From Modicisalibacter tunisiensis (lineage in GTDB: Bacteria > Pseudomonadota > Gammaproteobacteria > Pseudomonadales > Halomonadaceae): a stretch of DNA of 64,000 nucleotides. The stretch covers positions 805,541 through 869,540 of the forward strand of contig NZ_JAGXFD010000001.1 in assembly GCF_020148005.1 (NCBI RefSeq), written 5' to 3'. Of this stretch, positions 1 through 7,431 are shown in pieces. Positions within the stretch are counted from its first letter, which is position 1. The number at the start of each line of letters is the position of its first letter. The notes beneath the pieces are model-generated. The model worked only from the letters and a program-made list of their open reading frames with translations. It was not told the DNA's origin and did not search any database. The position numbers and the translations under genes were made by a program.

Positions 1-670
1 GCTGGATGGCACCCGAGATGCCCACGGCGATGTAGAGGTCCGGGGCGACGATCTTGCCGGTCTGGCCCACCTGCATGTCGTTGGGAACGAAGCCGGCGTC
101 CACCGCGGCACGCGAGGCACCGATGGCCGCCCCCAGCTTGTCGGCGATGCCATCCAGCAGCTTGAAGTTTTCGCCGTTACCCATGCCGCGACCACCGGAG
201 ATTACCACCTTGGCCGCCCCCAGCTCGGGGCGGTCGGACTGGGCTAGCTCCTCCTTGAGGAAGGTGGACTGGGCGTTGTCGGCCACAAAATCCACCGCCT
301 CAATGGCGGCGCTGCCACCCTCGGCCACCGCATCGAAGCCGGTGGAGCGCACGGTGATCACCTTGAGGGCGTCCTCGCTCTGGACCGTGGCGATGGCGTT
401 GCCGGCGTAGATCGGGCGTTTGAAGGTATCCGGAGATTCGACGGCGATGATCTCGGAGATCTGCGCCACGTCCTTGAGCGCGGCAACCCGGGGCAGCACG
501 TTCTTGCCGGTGGTGGAGGCCGCGGCCAGCACGTGGCTGTAGTCGCCGGCAAGCTCCGCGAGCAGCGCCGCGGTGGGCTCGGCCAGCAGGTGGGCATAGG
601 CGGCATTGTCGGCCACGCGCACCTTGCTGACGCCGTCGAGCTTGGCGGCGGCCTCGGCGAGGCCATCCAT
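1..670 (-). CDS. etfA: electron transfer flavoprotein alpha subunit, truncated at both ends
   Basis: The minus strand from about 670 to the window edge reads as EtfA, the FAD-binding subunit that passes electrons from acyl-CoA and related dehydrogenases to ETF:quinone oxidoreductase. Visible segments include the [20 protein letters not shown] region and the C-terminal FAD-domain signature [12 protein letters not shown] next to the window start. The 3' end lies outside the window. The 5' end is abnormal: homology begins at about family residue 40-45 ([15 protein letters not shown]), and the usual N-terminus is replaced by sequence belonging to an F1-gamma-like gene on the opposite strand. An in-frame ATG happens to lie at 670, but no proper N-terminal nucleotide-binding strand precedes it. 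Either a real rearrangement has broken the gene or the contig is misjoined here. Confidence 0.85.
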   Translation of the reverse strand, partial: MDGLAEAAAKLDGVSKVRVADNAAYAHLLAEPTAALLAELAGDYSHVLAAASTTGKNVLPRVAALKDVAQISEIIAVESPDTFKRPIYAGNAIATVQSEDALKVITVRSTGFDAVAEGGSAAIEAVDFVADNAQSTFLKEELAQSDRPELGAAKVVISGGRGMGNGENFKLLDGIADKLGAAIGASRAAVDAGFVPNDMQVGQTGKIVAPDLYIAVGISGAIQ

Positions 671-673
671 GCC

Positions 674-1054
674 CGGCTCGGCGACACGCCGCTGACGGTC
701 AGCCTGCTGCACGCCCGCCCGGGCGACACCGGCGAGCCGCCCCCGGTGACCCGCCGCACCCTGCTGCCCTTCGACTACTCCCGCTTCCCCGTCTCCCGAC
801 GCCGCGCGCCCCCGGCCACCCATCTGGATGCCACGACGCTGGTCGAGGCGCTGGCCGACGAGTACCTGCACGCCGAGCTCCACGAGGCAATCCTGCTGGC
901 CTTCGTCGCCGAGAACGAGGCGCGCCTGTCGGCGATGATCGCCGCCCAGAGCCACCTCGACACGCGCCGCGAGACGCTGCTCGGCGACTATCACCGTGCC
1001 CGCCAGGAGGCGATCACCGAGGAGATCATCACCCTGGCCGCCTCGCGGCTGTAA
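674..1054 (+). pseudogene. C-terminal fragment of an F1-type ATP synthase gamma subunit (alternative N-ATPase type)
   Basis: The plus-strand frame ending in TAA at 1054 matches the C-terminal third of F1 gamma subunits. The helix around LADEYLHAELHEAILLAFVAE, the AENEARLSAM segment and the closing RQEAITEEIITLAAS are typical of the rotor-shaft C-terminal helix. The RRTLLPFDYSRFP stretch upstream resembles the alternative (Na+-type, N-ATPase) gamma subunits more than housekeeping AtpG; that subtype call is inference. The N-terminal two-thirds and every other atp gene are missing. The frame instead runs into antisense etfA sequence at about 665-680. It has no plausible start of its own, so it is a remnant or one side of an assembly join. 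Confidence 0.7.
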
Positions 1055-1086
1055 CCGACTGTTTTCCCGTGCAGCAAAACGCAGCC

Positions 1087-1119
1087 ATTAAGCGACCGTT
1101 AAGACACGCTCTCGATAGT
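1087..1119 (+). promoter_or_regulatory. PmrA-box-like direct repeat and putative -10 before the GT9 gene
   Basis: ATTAAG (1087-1092), five bases, then GTTAAG (1098-1103) give a TTAAG repeat with an 11-bp period, matching the known PmrA/BasR box form YTTAAK-N5-YTTAAK at all but the first base of each half. A weak -10-like GATAGT follows at 1114-1119, a fitting place for an activator site covering the -35 region. The same arrangement recurs at 2858-2874 before the PAP2 gene. The regulator itself is not in the window. Confidence 0.5.
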
Positions 1120-1148
1120 GGCCACGTCCCGTTCCCGAGTGGCCCGTC

Positions 1149-2321
1149 ATGTACCTGCTTACCCGCCTACGCCGTCACACCGCCATGCGCCAGCTGGGCA
1201 AGCGCCTGGAGAAGCGCGCCAAGGCCTGGCTCTACCGCCGGCTCGCCGTGTCATCCGCTGCGCCTCCCGCGACGCCGCAGACCCTGGAGGGCGTCCGGCG
1301 GGTGCTGCTGGTGCGCCCCAACTTCCGCATCGGCAATGCCCTGATCAGCGCCCGGCTGATCCAGGCGCTGGCCGCGGGGCGGCCCGACCTCGAGATCGAC
1401 TACCTGGCCACCGATACCACCGTCGCCCTGTTCGCGGGCATGCCGCTGACCCACTGTCACGCCCTCGGCCGGGACATGCTGCTTCGCCCGTGGAAACTCG
1501 CCGCGCTGTGGCGCACGCTGCGCCGGCGCCGCTACGACCTGGCCATCCAGGTGGCGGACACCTCCCTGACCGGCCGGCTCTGCCTGAAGGCCGCCAGGGC
1601 CCGGCGAACCCTGGGCGCCGACTCGCGCCTGGCCGGGCTCTACGATCAGGTCTACCGCCTGCCGCCCGGCCACAATCACGTCTACGACGTGGCGGCGGCC
1701 ATCGCGCGCACCCTGGGACTGGCGTGCGAGGCGCGACCCTGGATGACGATCTCGGATGCCGAGCGTACCCGGGCGACGACCGGGCTCCGGCAACTGGCCG
1801 ACCGGCCGTTCGAGGTCGGCGTGTTCGTGGGCGGGCACCTGAACAAGCGCCTGCCGCTGGATTTCTGGCGGGCGCTGTGCGACGAACTCAACGCGCGCGG
1901 CCGGCGCTTCGTGCTGCTGATCGGCCCGGAGGAAGCCGCGATGCGCCCGGCCCTGGAGGCCCGCTGCGGCCGGCATGGCCGCGTGGCCCCCGCCATGACT
2001 CTGCGTGACTTCGCCGCCACCCTGACGCAGCTGCCGCGCCTGATCACCCCGGACACCGGCCCCATGCACATGGCGGTCGCGCTCGACGTCCCCGTGACCG
2101 CCGTGCTCAACACCGCGATGTCCCGCAAGTTCGCCCCCCGCGGCCGGGCCGACCGGGTGCTGCTGTCGCCCGCCCCGGCGGCAGTCGTGGCGTCGCTGGA
2201 CGGCACGACGCCGTGCAACCCCGACTTGCGGCCCGCCACCTTCACTCGCACGCCACGCGAAACCGTCGAGCCGTCACGGCAGGCGCCGCCCTTCGGCTCG
2301 GCAATGTGGGCGCCGCGATAG
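1149..2321 (+). CDS. glycosyltransferase family 9 (heptosyltransferase-like) protein
   Basis: A 390-aa protein with the GT9/heptosyltransferase-type (GT-B) fold. Family features are the N-terminal Rossmann start VRRVLLVRPNFRIGNALIS (about residues 49-67) and the C-terminal nucleotide-sugar site with TPDTGPMHMAVALDVPV (about residues 300-316). Such enzymes transfer heptose or similar sugars to the LPS core on the cytoplasmic face of the inner membrane. About 48 basic residues precede the domain, perhaps for membrane association; an ATG at 1182 is an alternative start. No other LPS-core genes are adjacent, so the acceptor cannot be told. A PmrA-like repeat lies about 45 bases upstream, which fits an envelope-remodelling role. 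The last 30 or so residues are low-complexity and probably variable. Confidence 0.8.
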   Translation: MYLLTRLRRHTAMRQLGKRLEKRAKAWLYRRLAVSSAAPPATPQTLEGVRRVLLVRPNFRIGNALISARLIQALAAGRPDLEIDYLATDTTVALFAGMPLTHCHALGRDMLLRPWKLAALWRTLRRRRYDLAIQVADTSLTGRLCLKAARARRTLGADSRLAGLYDQVYRLPPGHNHVYDVAAAIARTLGLACEARPWMTISDAERTRATTGLRQLADRPFEVGVFVGGHLNKRLPLDFWRALCDELNARGRRFVLLIGPEEAAMRPALEARCGRHGRVAPAMTLRDFAATLTQLPRLITPDTGPMHMAVALDVPVTAVLNTAMSRKFAPRGRADRVLLSPAPAAVVASLDGTTPCNPDLRPATFTRTPRETVEPSRQAPPFGSAMWAPR

Positions 2322-2428
2322 CGCGGATCGCGCGATGGGACACGACGCGGGCAGTGCGCGTTCGGGTCGCAGGCCGGTCCCCCGCGGTTGACGTACCATG
2401 GGCTCGGGTCGGCAAGCGAGCTCCGGGC

Positions 2429-2827
2429 ATGGATTATCTGTTTCTCAAGCACCTGCACATCGCCGCGGCCACGCTCAGCGTGACGCTGTTCCTGCTGCGC
2501 GCCGCCTGGTCGGTCACGGCCTCACCGGCACGCCAGCGCCGCTGGGTCAGGGTGGTGCCGCACGTCATCGACACGCTGCTGCTGCTCTCGGGCGTCACGC
2601 TGATGGTCACGCTGCGGGCCTGGCCGAGCGAGACCCCCTGGCTGGCGGCCAAGCTGATCGCCCTGGCGGGCTACATCGGGCTGGGCAGCCTGGCCATCCG
2701 CCGTGGGCGCACGCCGATCATCCGCGCCGTGGCGGCGCTGGCCGCGCTGGCGGTCTTCCTGTACATCGCGGGAGCGGCCGTCATGCACGATCCGTACTCC
2801 TGGCTGGCCGGGCTGTCGCCGGGCTGA
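2429..2827 (+). CDS. SirB2-family integral membrane protein
   Basis: A 132-aa hydrophobic protein with about four membrane segments. The opening MDYLFLKHLHIAAATLSV and the central histidine segment (VVPHVIDTLLLLSGVTLM) are typical of the SirB family. The molecular role of SirB2-like proteins is not established. The start at 2429 is chosen because the family begins at this Met; a longer open frame upstream runs through the end of the GT9 gene and shows no homology. It lies about 110 bases after the GT9 stop and may be cotranscribed with it. A PmrA-like box follows it. Confidence 0.75.
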   Translation: MDYLFLKHLHIAAATLSVTLFLLRAAWSVTASPARQRRWVRVVPHVIDTLLLLSGVTLMVTLRAWPSETPWLAAKLIALAGYIGLGSLAIRRGRTPIIRAVAALAALAVFLYIAGAAVMHDPYSWLAGLSPG

Positions 2828-2857
2828 CAACCGACGCGGGGCATCAGGAAGGCGGCG

Positions 2858-2892
2858 CTTAAGCCGACCTTAAGGCATTGCGGTCAGCGTAG
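2858..2892 (+). promoter_or_regulatory. PmrA-box-like direct repeat before the PAP2 phosphatase gene
   Basis: CTTAAG (2858-2863), CCGAC, CTTAAG (2869-2874) is an exact YTTAAK-N5-YTTAAK repeat, with a weak GCGTAG (2887-2892) at -10 distance. It sits 50 bases upstream of the PAP2 start. In enterobacteria PmrA controls lipid A modification and undecaprenyl-phosphatase-type genes, so the downstream genes suit this reading. Binding is inferred from sequence only. Confidence 0.55.
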
Positions 2893-2924
2893 CGGCACAG
2901 TCATCGCCGTCACCGGAGTCGCCC

Positions 2925-3473
2925 GTGTCACCCGATATCGCCCTGCTGCATGCCATCAACGGCCTGGCCGGCCAGTTTCCCGCCCTCGATACCCTGATGA
3001 TCGCCGTCACCCGATTCGGCGTGCCGCTGATGGTGCTGGCCGTGGTGCCGCTGTGGTGGGCCCGCTCGCAGCGCGACCGGGCGCGTCATCTGGCGGCCTC
3101 GGCGGGCCTGGCGTTTCTCGGCGGGCTGGCGCTCAACCAGCTGGTCCTGCTGTTCGTGCAGCGCGCCCGCCCCTACACCGAGGGCCTGTCGCATCTGCTG
3201 ATCGCGCCGAGCGCGGACCCGTCGTTTCCCTCCGACCATGCCACCGCCGTCACCGCCATCGCCGCGACCTTCCTGCTGCAACGCCGCTTCCGCGCCGGCG
3301 GCGCCTTCGCGCTGGCCGCCCTGCTGGTGATGCTCTCGCGCGTCTACGTCGGCACCCACTACCCGAGCGACGTCCTCGGCGGGCTGGTGACGGGCAGTCT
3401 GGCGGCGCTGGTGGTCAGGGGGCTCTATACTCGCGAGGGCTGGCTCAACCGCCGTCTGGTGCGCCTGCTGTAA
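2925..3473 (+). CDS. PAP2-family membrane phosphatase (undecaprenyl-diphosphatase-like)
   Basis: A 182-aa protein with about five membrane segments and the three PAP2 phosphatase motifs in order: QRARPYTEG (KxxxxxxRP-like, near residue 80), PSFPSDHAT (PSGH-type with catalytic His, near residue 103), and SRVYVGTHYPSDV (SRxxxxxHxxxD, near residue 139). The size matches BcrC/YbjG-type enzymes that recycle undecaprenyl pyrophosphate on the periplasmic face. Lipid A or phosphatidylglycerol phosphate are other possible substrates. The start is GTG at 2925. The next gene carries a second PAP2 domain, so two such activities are encoded side by side behind one PmrA-like box. Confidence 0.85.
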   Translation: MSPDIALLHAINGLAGQFPALDTLMIAVTRFGVPLMVLAVVPLWWARSQRDRARHLAASAGLAFLGGLALNQLVLLFVQRARPYTEGLSHLLIAPSADPSFPSDHATAVTAIAATFLLQRRFRAGGAFALAALLVMLSRVYVGTHYPSDVLGGLVTGSLAALVVRGLYTREGWLNRRLVRLL

Positions 3474-3509
3474 ACTGCCCCCAAACTCCCCGGCCGGAGC
3501 CGCTACCCG

Positions 3510-5561
3510 ATGCTGGAATCCCTCGTCACCGACATCACGCAACTGTCGGCGCAGCACAGTGCCATCGCCTATGCCATCGTGGGCCTGTCCGCCATGGCGG
3601 AGGCGCTGCCGGTCGCCGGCACCCTGGTGCCGGGCTCGATGCTGATCGTCGGCATCAGTGCCCTGGTCAGCACCGGGTCGCTGGGCACCGTGCCGCTGAT
3701 CCTCTCCGCCCTGGCGGGCGCGATCGCCGGCGACGGCGTCTCCTTCTGGCTCGGTTACCGCTACGAGGCGCGCATCGCCGGCGTCTGGCCGCTGAGCCGC
3801 TATCCGCAATGGGTGGGGCGGGCCGAGGCGTTCTTCCGACGCCACGGCGGCAAGGGCGTGTTCCTGGCGCGCTTCGTGCAGGGCCCCCGCGCCTTCGTGC
3901 CGCTGGCGGCGGGCATGAGCGGCATGCCGCCGGGGCGCTTCTATGTCGTCAACATCGCCTCGGCGATCGTCTGGGCTTCCACCCACGTGCTGGCCGGGGT
4001 ACTGCTCGGCGAGTCGCTTCACGTGGTCGCCCAGGTCGCCGGGCGCCTGGTGCTGCTGCTGGTGCTGGTGGCGCTGCTGGTCTGGCTCGTCGTCTGGCTG
4101 ACCCGCCGCGTGGTGCTGACTCACGGGCTTCAGGCATTGCAGGCCGGCATGACGCGCCTGGAAGACTGGTGTGCACCCCGGGCGACGACGGCGCAGCGCG
4201 GCGTGGCGCGTCTGCTGGCCACCGTGCAGGGCGAGGGGCTGATGCTGACCCTCGCCATTGCGGTGCTTCTGGGTTGCCTGTGGATATTCCTGGGCCTCCT
4301 CGAGGACCTGCTCACCGGCGACCCCCTGGTGCAGGCCAACCAGGCGGTCTTCCATGCCCTGCAGGCCCTGCGCACCCACTGGGGCGACACCCTGATGCTG
4401 GCGATCACCGAGCTGGGCGACGGCATCGTGACCACCACCCTCACCATCACGGTCGCCGCCTGGCTGCTGCTCCGCCGTGCCTGGCCCAGCGCCCTCTACT
4501 GGCTGGCCGCGGTGGGCGGCGCGGCGCTGTTCACGCCGCTGATCAAGGGGCTGGTCCGCTGGCCGCGCCCCACCGCCGGGCTCTACAGCGGCTGGGAGAC
4601 CTTCTCGTTCCCCAGCGGTCACGCCACCATCAATACCGTGATATACGGTTTCCTGGCCTATCTCGTCGCCCGCGCCCTGCCCGCCCGGCGGCGCGGCTGG
4701 GTGGTCGGCGCCGCGGCCCTGACGGTGACCCTGATCGCCGTCTCGCGCCTCTACCTGGGCGCCCACTGGCTGGCCGACGTCAGCGCCGGCATCGCCATCG
4801 GCACCGCCTGGGTGATCCTGCTGGCGATCAGCCACCAGCGGCGTCATGCGCCGCTGCGCGAGGCCCGCGGGCTGTCGCTGGTGGTGCTGCTGACCCTGGC
4901 CGTGGTCTGGCCGTATCACCTTCATGGGCAGCTGGCCGCCGATCGTGACCGCTACGTGCCCCACCCCACGGTCCAGCAGCTGGCCTGGCAGGACTGGTCT
5001 CAGGCGGCCTATCGGCAATTGCCGACACACCGCATCGACCTGGGCGGCGAGGGCGAGGAGCCCATGGTCCTGCAATGGGCGGGAGACCTGGCGGGCCTGC
5101 GCCAGCGCCTGAGCGAGGCCGGCTGGCAGGTCGATGTGCCCTGGACCCCGACCAGCGCCCTGCACTGGCTGAGCCCCAGCCATGCCGCCGCGGGGCTGCC
5201 GACGCTGCCGCGCCTCAACGACGGCCAGCCTTCCGCCCTGCGCGCCACGCATCCGATCGCCGGCACACCGAACCGCCGCCAGGTCCTGCATGCCTGGCCC
5301 ACGGATTTCACCCTGACCGGCTCCTGCCAGGCCTCGCCACAGCCGCTGTGGGTCGCCTCGCTGCGGATCCAGAAGCGCCGCGACCTGCTCGGTCTGCTGG
5401 CCGTGGAGCGCGACGTCACCAGCGTCAACGACGCGCAGGCCGTGCTCAAGCAGGCCATACAGGCGCCGGATGCGCCCACACGCTTTTTGAGCCCGTCCGC
5501 CGCCACCCCGCTGCTGCTGGCCGCCCCCGCGAGTCTCGCCCCGCCATGTGGCAACGGCTGA
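3510..5561 (+). CDS. DedA / PAP2 phosphatase / LssY-C fusion membrane protein
   Basis: A 683-aa inner-membrane protein with three parts. Residues about 1-200 form a DedA (SNARE-associated) domain, with the amphipathic ALPVAGTLVPGSMLIV segment and FLARFVQGPRAFVPLAAGM. DedA proteins flip lipid carriers such as undecaprenyl phosphate. Residues about 240-445 form a PAP2 phosphatase, with KGLVRWPRPTAG, FSFPSGHATINT and SRLYLGAHWLADV. The remaining 240 residues resemble the LssY C-terminal domain, likely periplasmic. The fusion could join dephosphorylation of a carrier lipid to its flipping; that coupling is inference. It starts 36 bases after the preceding PAP2 gene and overlaps the YkvA gene by 16 bases, so the three are probably cotranscribed. 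Confidence 0.88.
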   Translation: MLESLVTDITQLSAQHSAIAYAIVGLSAMAEALPVAGTLVPGSMLIVGISALVSTGSLGTVPLILSALAGAIAGDGVSFWLGYRYEARIAGVWPLSRYPQWVGRAEAFFRRHGGKGVFLARFVQGPRAFVPLAAGMSGMPPGRFYVVNIASAIVWASTHVLAGVLLGESLHVVAQVAGRLVLLLVLVALLVWLVVWLTRRVVLTHGLQALQAGMTRLEDWCAPRATTAQRGVARLLATVQGEGLMLTLAIAVLLGCLWIFLGLLEDLLTGDPLVQANQAVFHALQALRTHWGDTLMLAITELGDGIVTTTLTITVAAWLLLRRAWPSALYWLAAVGGAALFTPLIKGLVRWPRPTAGLYSGWETFSFPSGHATINTVIYGFLAYLVARALPARRRGWVVGAAALTVTLIAVSRLYLGAHWLADVSAGIAIGTAWVILLAISHQRRHAPLREARGLSLVVLLTLAVVWPYHLHGQLAADRDRYVPHPTVQQLAWQDWSQAAYRQLPTHRIDLGGEGEEPMVLQWAGDLAGLRQRLSEAGWQVDVPWTPTSALHWLSPSHAAAGLPTLPRLNDGQPSALRATHPIAGTPNRRQVLHAWPTDFTLTGSCQASPQPLWVASLRIQKRRDLLGLLAVERDVTSVNDAQAVLKQAIQAPDAPTRFLSPSAATPLLLAAPASLAPPCGNG

Positions 5562-5917
5562 AGGCCTGGGCCGGCGCCCTCAAGCGCGAGGTCGCCGCCC
5601 TCTACCTGGCGACGCGTGACCCGCGCACCCCGGCGGCGGCCCGCTGGCTGGCCCTGGCGGTGATCGCCTACGCGCTGTCGCCCATCGACCTGATTCCCGA
5701 CTTCATCCCCGTGCTGGGCTATCTGGACGATCTGCTGCTGCTGCCGCTGGGGATCTGGCTGTGCCTGCACCTGATCCCCGACGCGGTCATGCAGGACTGC
5801 CGGCGGCAGGCGGCGACGCGCCCGCCCGCCGCACTCGGCCGACGTGGCGCGATTCTGGTGATCGCGCTCTACGGCGCGCTGGTCGCGGCCGGCGTCGGGT
5901 GGTGGCTCACGCCCTGA
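5546..5917 (+). CDS. YkvA-family (DUF1232) small membrane protein
   Basis: A 123-aa protein with the YkvA/DUF1232 core YALSPIDLIPDFIPVLGYLD at about residues 46-65, a second hydrophobic stretch after it and a C-terminal membrane helix. The function of the family is unknown. The start at 5546 lies inside the end of the DedA-PAP2 gene (16-base overlap), which indicates translational coupling. Confidence 0.8.
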   Translation: MWQRLKAWAGALKREVAALYLATRDPRTPAAARWLALAVIAYALSPIDLIPDFIPVLGYLDDLLLLPLGIWLCLHLIPDAVMQDCRRQAATRPPAALGRRGAILVIALYGALVAAGVGWWLTP

Positions 5918-5923
5918 CGCGCC

Positions 5924-5940
5924 GGGCCTCTGACAGGCCC
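5924..5940. terminator. short hairpin between convergent genes
   Basis: GGGCCT (5924-5929) and AGGCCC (5935-5940) form a 6-bp stem with a 5-base loop between the converging ends of the ykvA-type gene (+) and the erythromycin-esterase gene (-). There is no clear T-run on either side, so its role as a terminator is only suggested by position. Confidence 0.35.
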
Positions 5941-5944
5941 TGCC

Positions 5945-7267
5945 TCACACCCCGAAGGGGTAGGTCTCGGGCATGCCCTCCCGGTGCCAGGGCCCGCTGC
6001 GGTCGAGCGGGTCGACGGCGGTGGTCTCGTCGAGGTGGAACAGCGCATCGAACTGGGCCGGCAGCGAGGCTCGGAAGTAGTGGCTGCCGCGCTCCGTCTC
6101 GGGCCGGTAGATCACGCCGATCGCCCGCTCCAGCAGCCGTGAGCGCAGCGGTTCGGCCCGCTCGCCGGTGAGCGGCAGGTAAAAGCGGTCGAGGCCGCTG
6201 TCGTGGAACAGCCGCTCGTAGCTGTCCGGGCGTGACGGCCGCACCCAGCGATGCTCCACCGGGGCCTCCCAGTCCCGCGCCGCCGCGACGTAGCCGGTGT
6301 GGGTGGTGAAGCCCACCGACAGCACCCGCCGCGCGCCGAAGCGCTGGCGCACCAGCTGGCCTACGTTGTGCTGCGAGCGCGCCCAGCCCATCTCGGTGCC
6401 GCGCGCATCGCCGACGTGCGAGTTGTGCGCCCAGACCACGATCCGCCCCTGGCCGCCCTGACGGCGCAGGTGGTCGTGCAGCTCGGCCAGGGTCTCGGCC
6501 ATGTGGCTGTCGCGCAGGTTCCAGGTATCTACCCGGCTGCCGAACATGCCCCGGTAGTAGGCCTCGGCATTGACCACCACCCGCGCGTTCTGCTCGGCGT
6601 GGAACTGGGCATCCGCCGCCCGACGACCGTCGGCGCGCAGGTAGTCCTCGCTCCGGCGCACCAGCTCGGTCAGCAGCGCCACGGCGTCGGCCTCGCAGGA
6701 GGGGCTCAGCCCGAAGGCCGCCTGGCGCCCGTAATGGAAGGGGTCGCCATGGTGGTCGAGGCAGGCGTAGCCGCGACGGGCGAGTTCGGCCTGCTCGGGG
6801 TCGATGCGGGTCAGGTAGGCGATCACCGCCTCGGCCGAACGATGCAGGCTGTAGAGGTCCAGCCCGTGGAAGCCGACCCGCTCGGCCTCGGGCCGGACGG
6901 CGTTGTGGTTGCGCAACCAGGTGATGAACTCGAGCATGACGTCGTTGCGCCACATCCACTGGGGAAAGCGCTGGAAGTCGTCGAAGGCGCTGGCCAGGGT
7001 ATCGTCGCTCTCGCCGCGGGCGAAGCGGTCGAGCCGCCACGCATCGGGCCAGTCGGCCTCGACCAGCACCGCCTCGAAGCCGCATTCCTCAATCAGCCGG
7101 CGGGTGATGGCATCGCGCAGGGCGTAGAACTCCGCCGTGCCGTGGGAGGCCTCGCCGAGCAGCACGAACGGCCGCTCGCCCACCGCCTCGAGCAGGGCAT
7201 CGTAGTCGCTGTCGCGCTCGTCGAGGCGGCGGCCCAGCTGGCGGACACAGGAAAGCGGCGTCGTCAT
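5945..7267 (-). CDS. erythromycin esterase family protein
   Basis: A 440-aa soluble protein of the erythromycin-esterase/succinoglycan-biosynthesis (EreA-like) family. It carries the family's GEASHGTAEFYALRD (about residues 38-52) and VEADWPDAWRLDRF segments and a conserved GLDLYSLHRS region. Only a few members hydrolyse macrolides; chromosomal ones like this have no proven substrate, so resistance should not be assumed. The start at 7267 is chosen because a clear GGAGGG lies seven bases upstream; a longer frame to 7300 lacks such a site. The gene is convergent with the envelope cluster. Confidence 0.8.
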   Translation of the reverse strand: MTTPLSCVRQLGRRLDERDSDYDALLEAVGERPFVLLGEASHGTAEFYALRDAITRRLIEECGFEAVLVEADWPDAWRLDRFARGESDDTLASAFDDFQRFPQWMWRNDVMLEFITWLRNHNAVRPEAERVGFHGLDLYSLHRSAEAVIAYLTRIDPEQAELARRGYACLDHHGDPFHYGRQAAFGLSPSCEADAVALLTELVRRSEDYLRADGRRAADAQFHAEQNARVVVNAEAYYRGMFGSRVDTWNLRDSHMAETLAELHDHLRRQGGQGRIVVWAHNSHVGDARGTEMGWARSQHNVGQLVRQRFGARRVLSVGFTTHTGYVAAARDWEAPVEHRWVRPSRPDSYERLFHDSGLDRFYLPLTGERAEPLRSRLLERAIGVIYRPETERGSHYFRASLPAQFDALFHLDETTAVDPLDRSGPWHREGMPETYPFGV

Positions 7268-7318
7268 GATCGGACCCTCCCGAATAGCATCGCCACTCAC
7301 GAAGTCTAGCTTGTAACG

Positions 7319-7417
7319 CGGCGGCCCGGTGGCGCCTTCATCGCGACTGAAGTCGCTCCCACACCGGTCAGCCTGACCGGTAGTCTTGTGGGAGGGGATT
7401 CATCCCCGACGGCGGCG
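7319..7417. repeat. dispersed palindromic intergenic repeat, copy A
   Basis: The gap carries a mosaic that recurs at 62635-62805: a GCGACTGAAGTCGCTCCCAC block, a palindrome with arms ACCGGTCAG (7363-7371) and CTGACCGGT (7373-7381), and GTGGGAGGGGATTCATCCCC near 7388. The shared blocks are nearly identical. The pattern is that of REP-type elements between genes. Confidence 0.65.
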
Positions 7418-7431
7418 GTCCGGTGGCGGGG

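Noticed and set aside
2928-5291. A 787-codon open frame on the minus strand opposite the PAP2 and DedA-PAP2 genes
   Set aside because: It is rich in Gln, Gly, His and Arg with no domain, which is the usual antisense shadow in high-GC DNA; the plus-strand genes have clear catalytic motifs.
5945-7267. Calling this gene a macrolide resistance determinant
   Set aside because: The family is broad and most chromosomal members have unknown substrates; nothing in the sequence or context points to macrolides.
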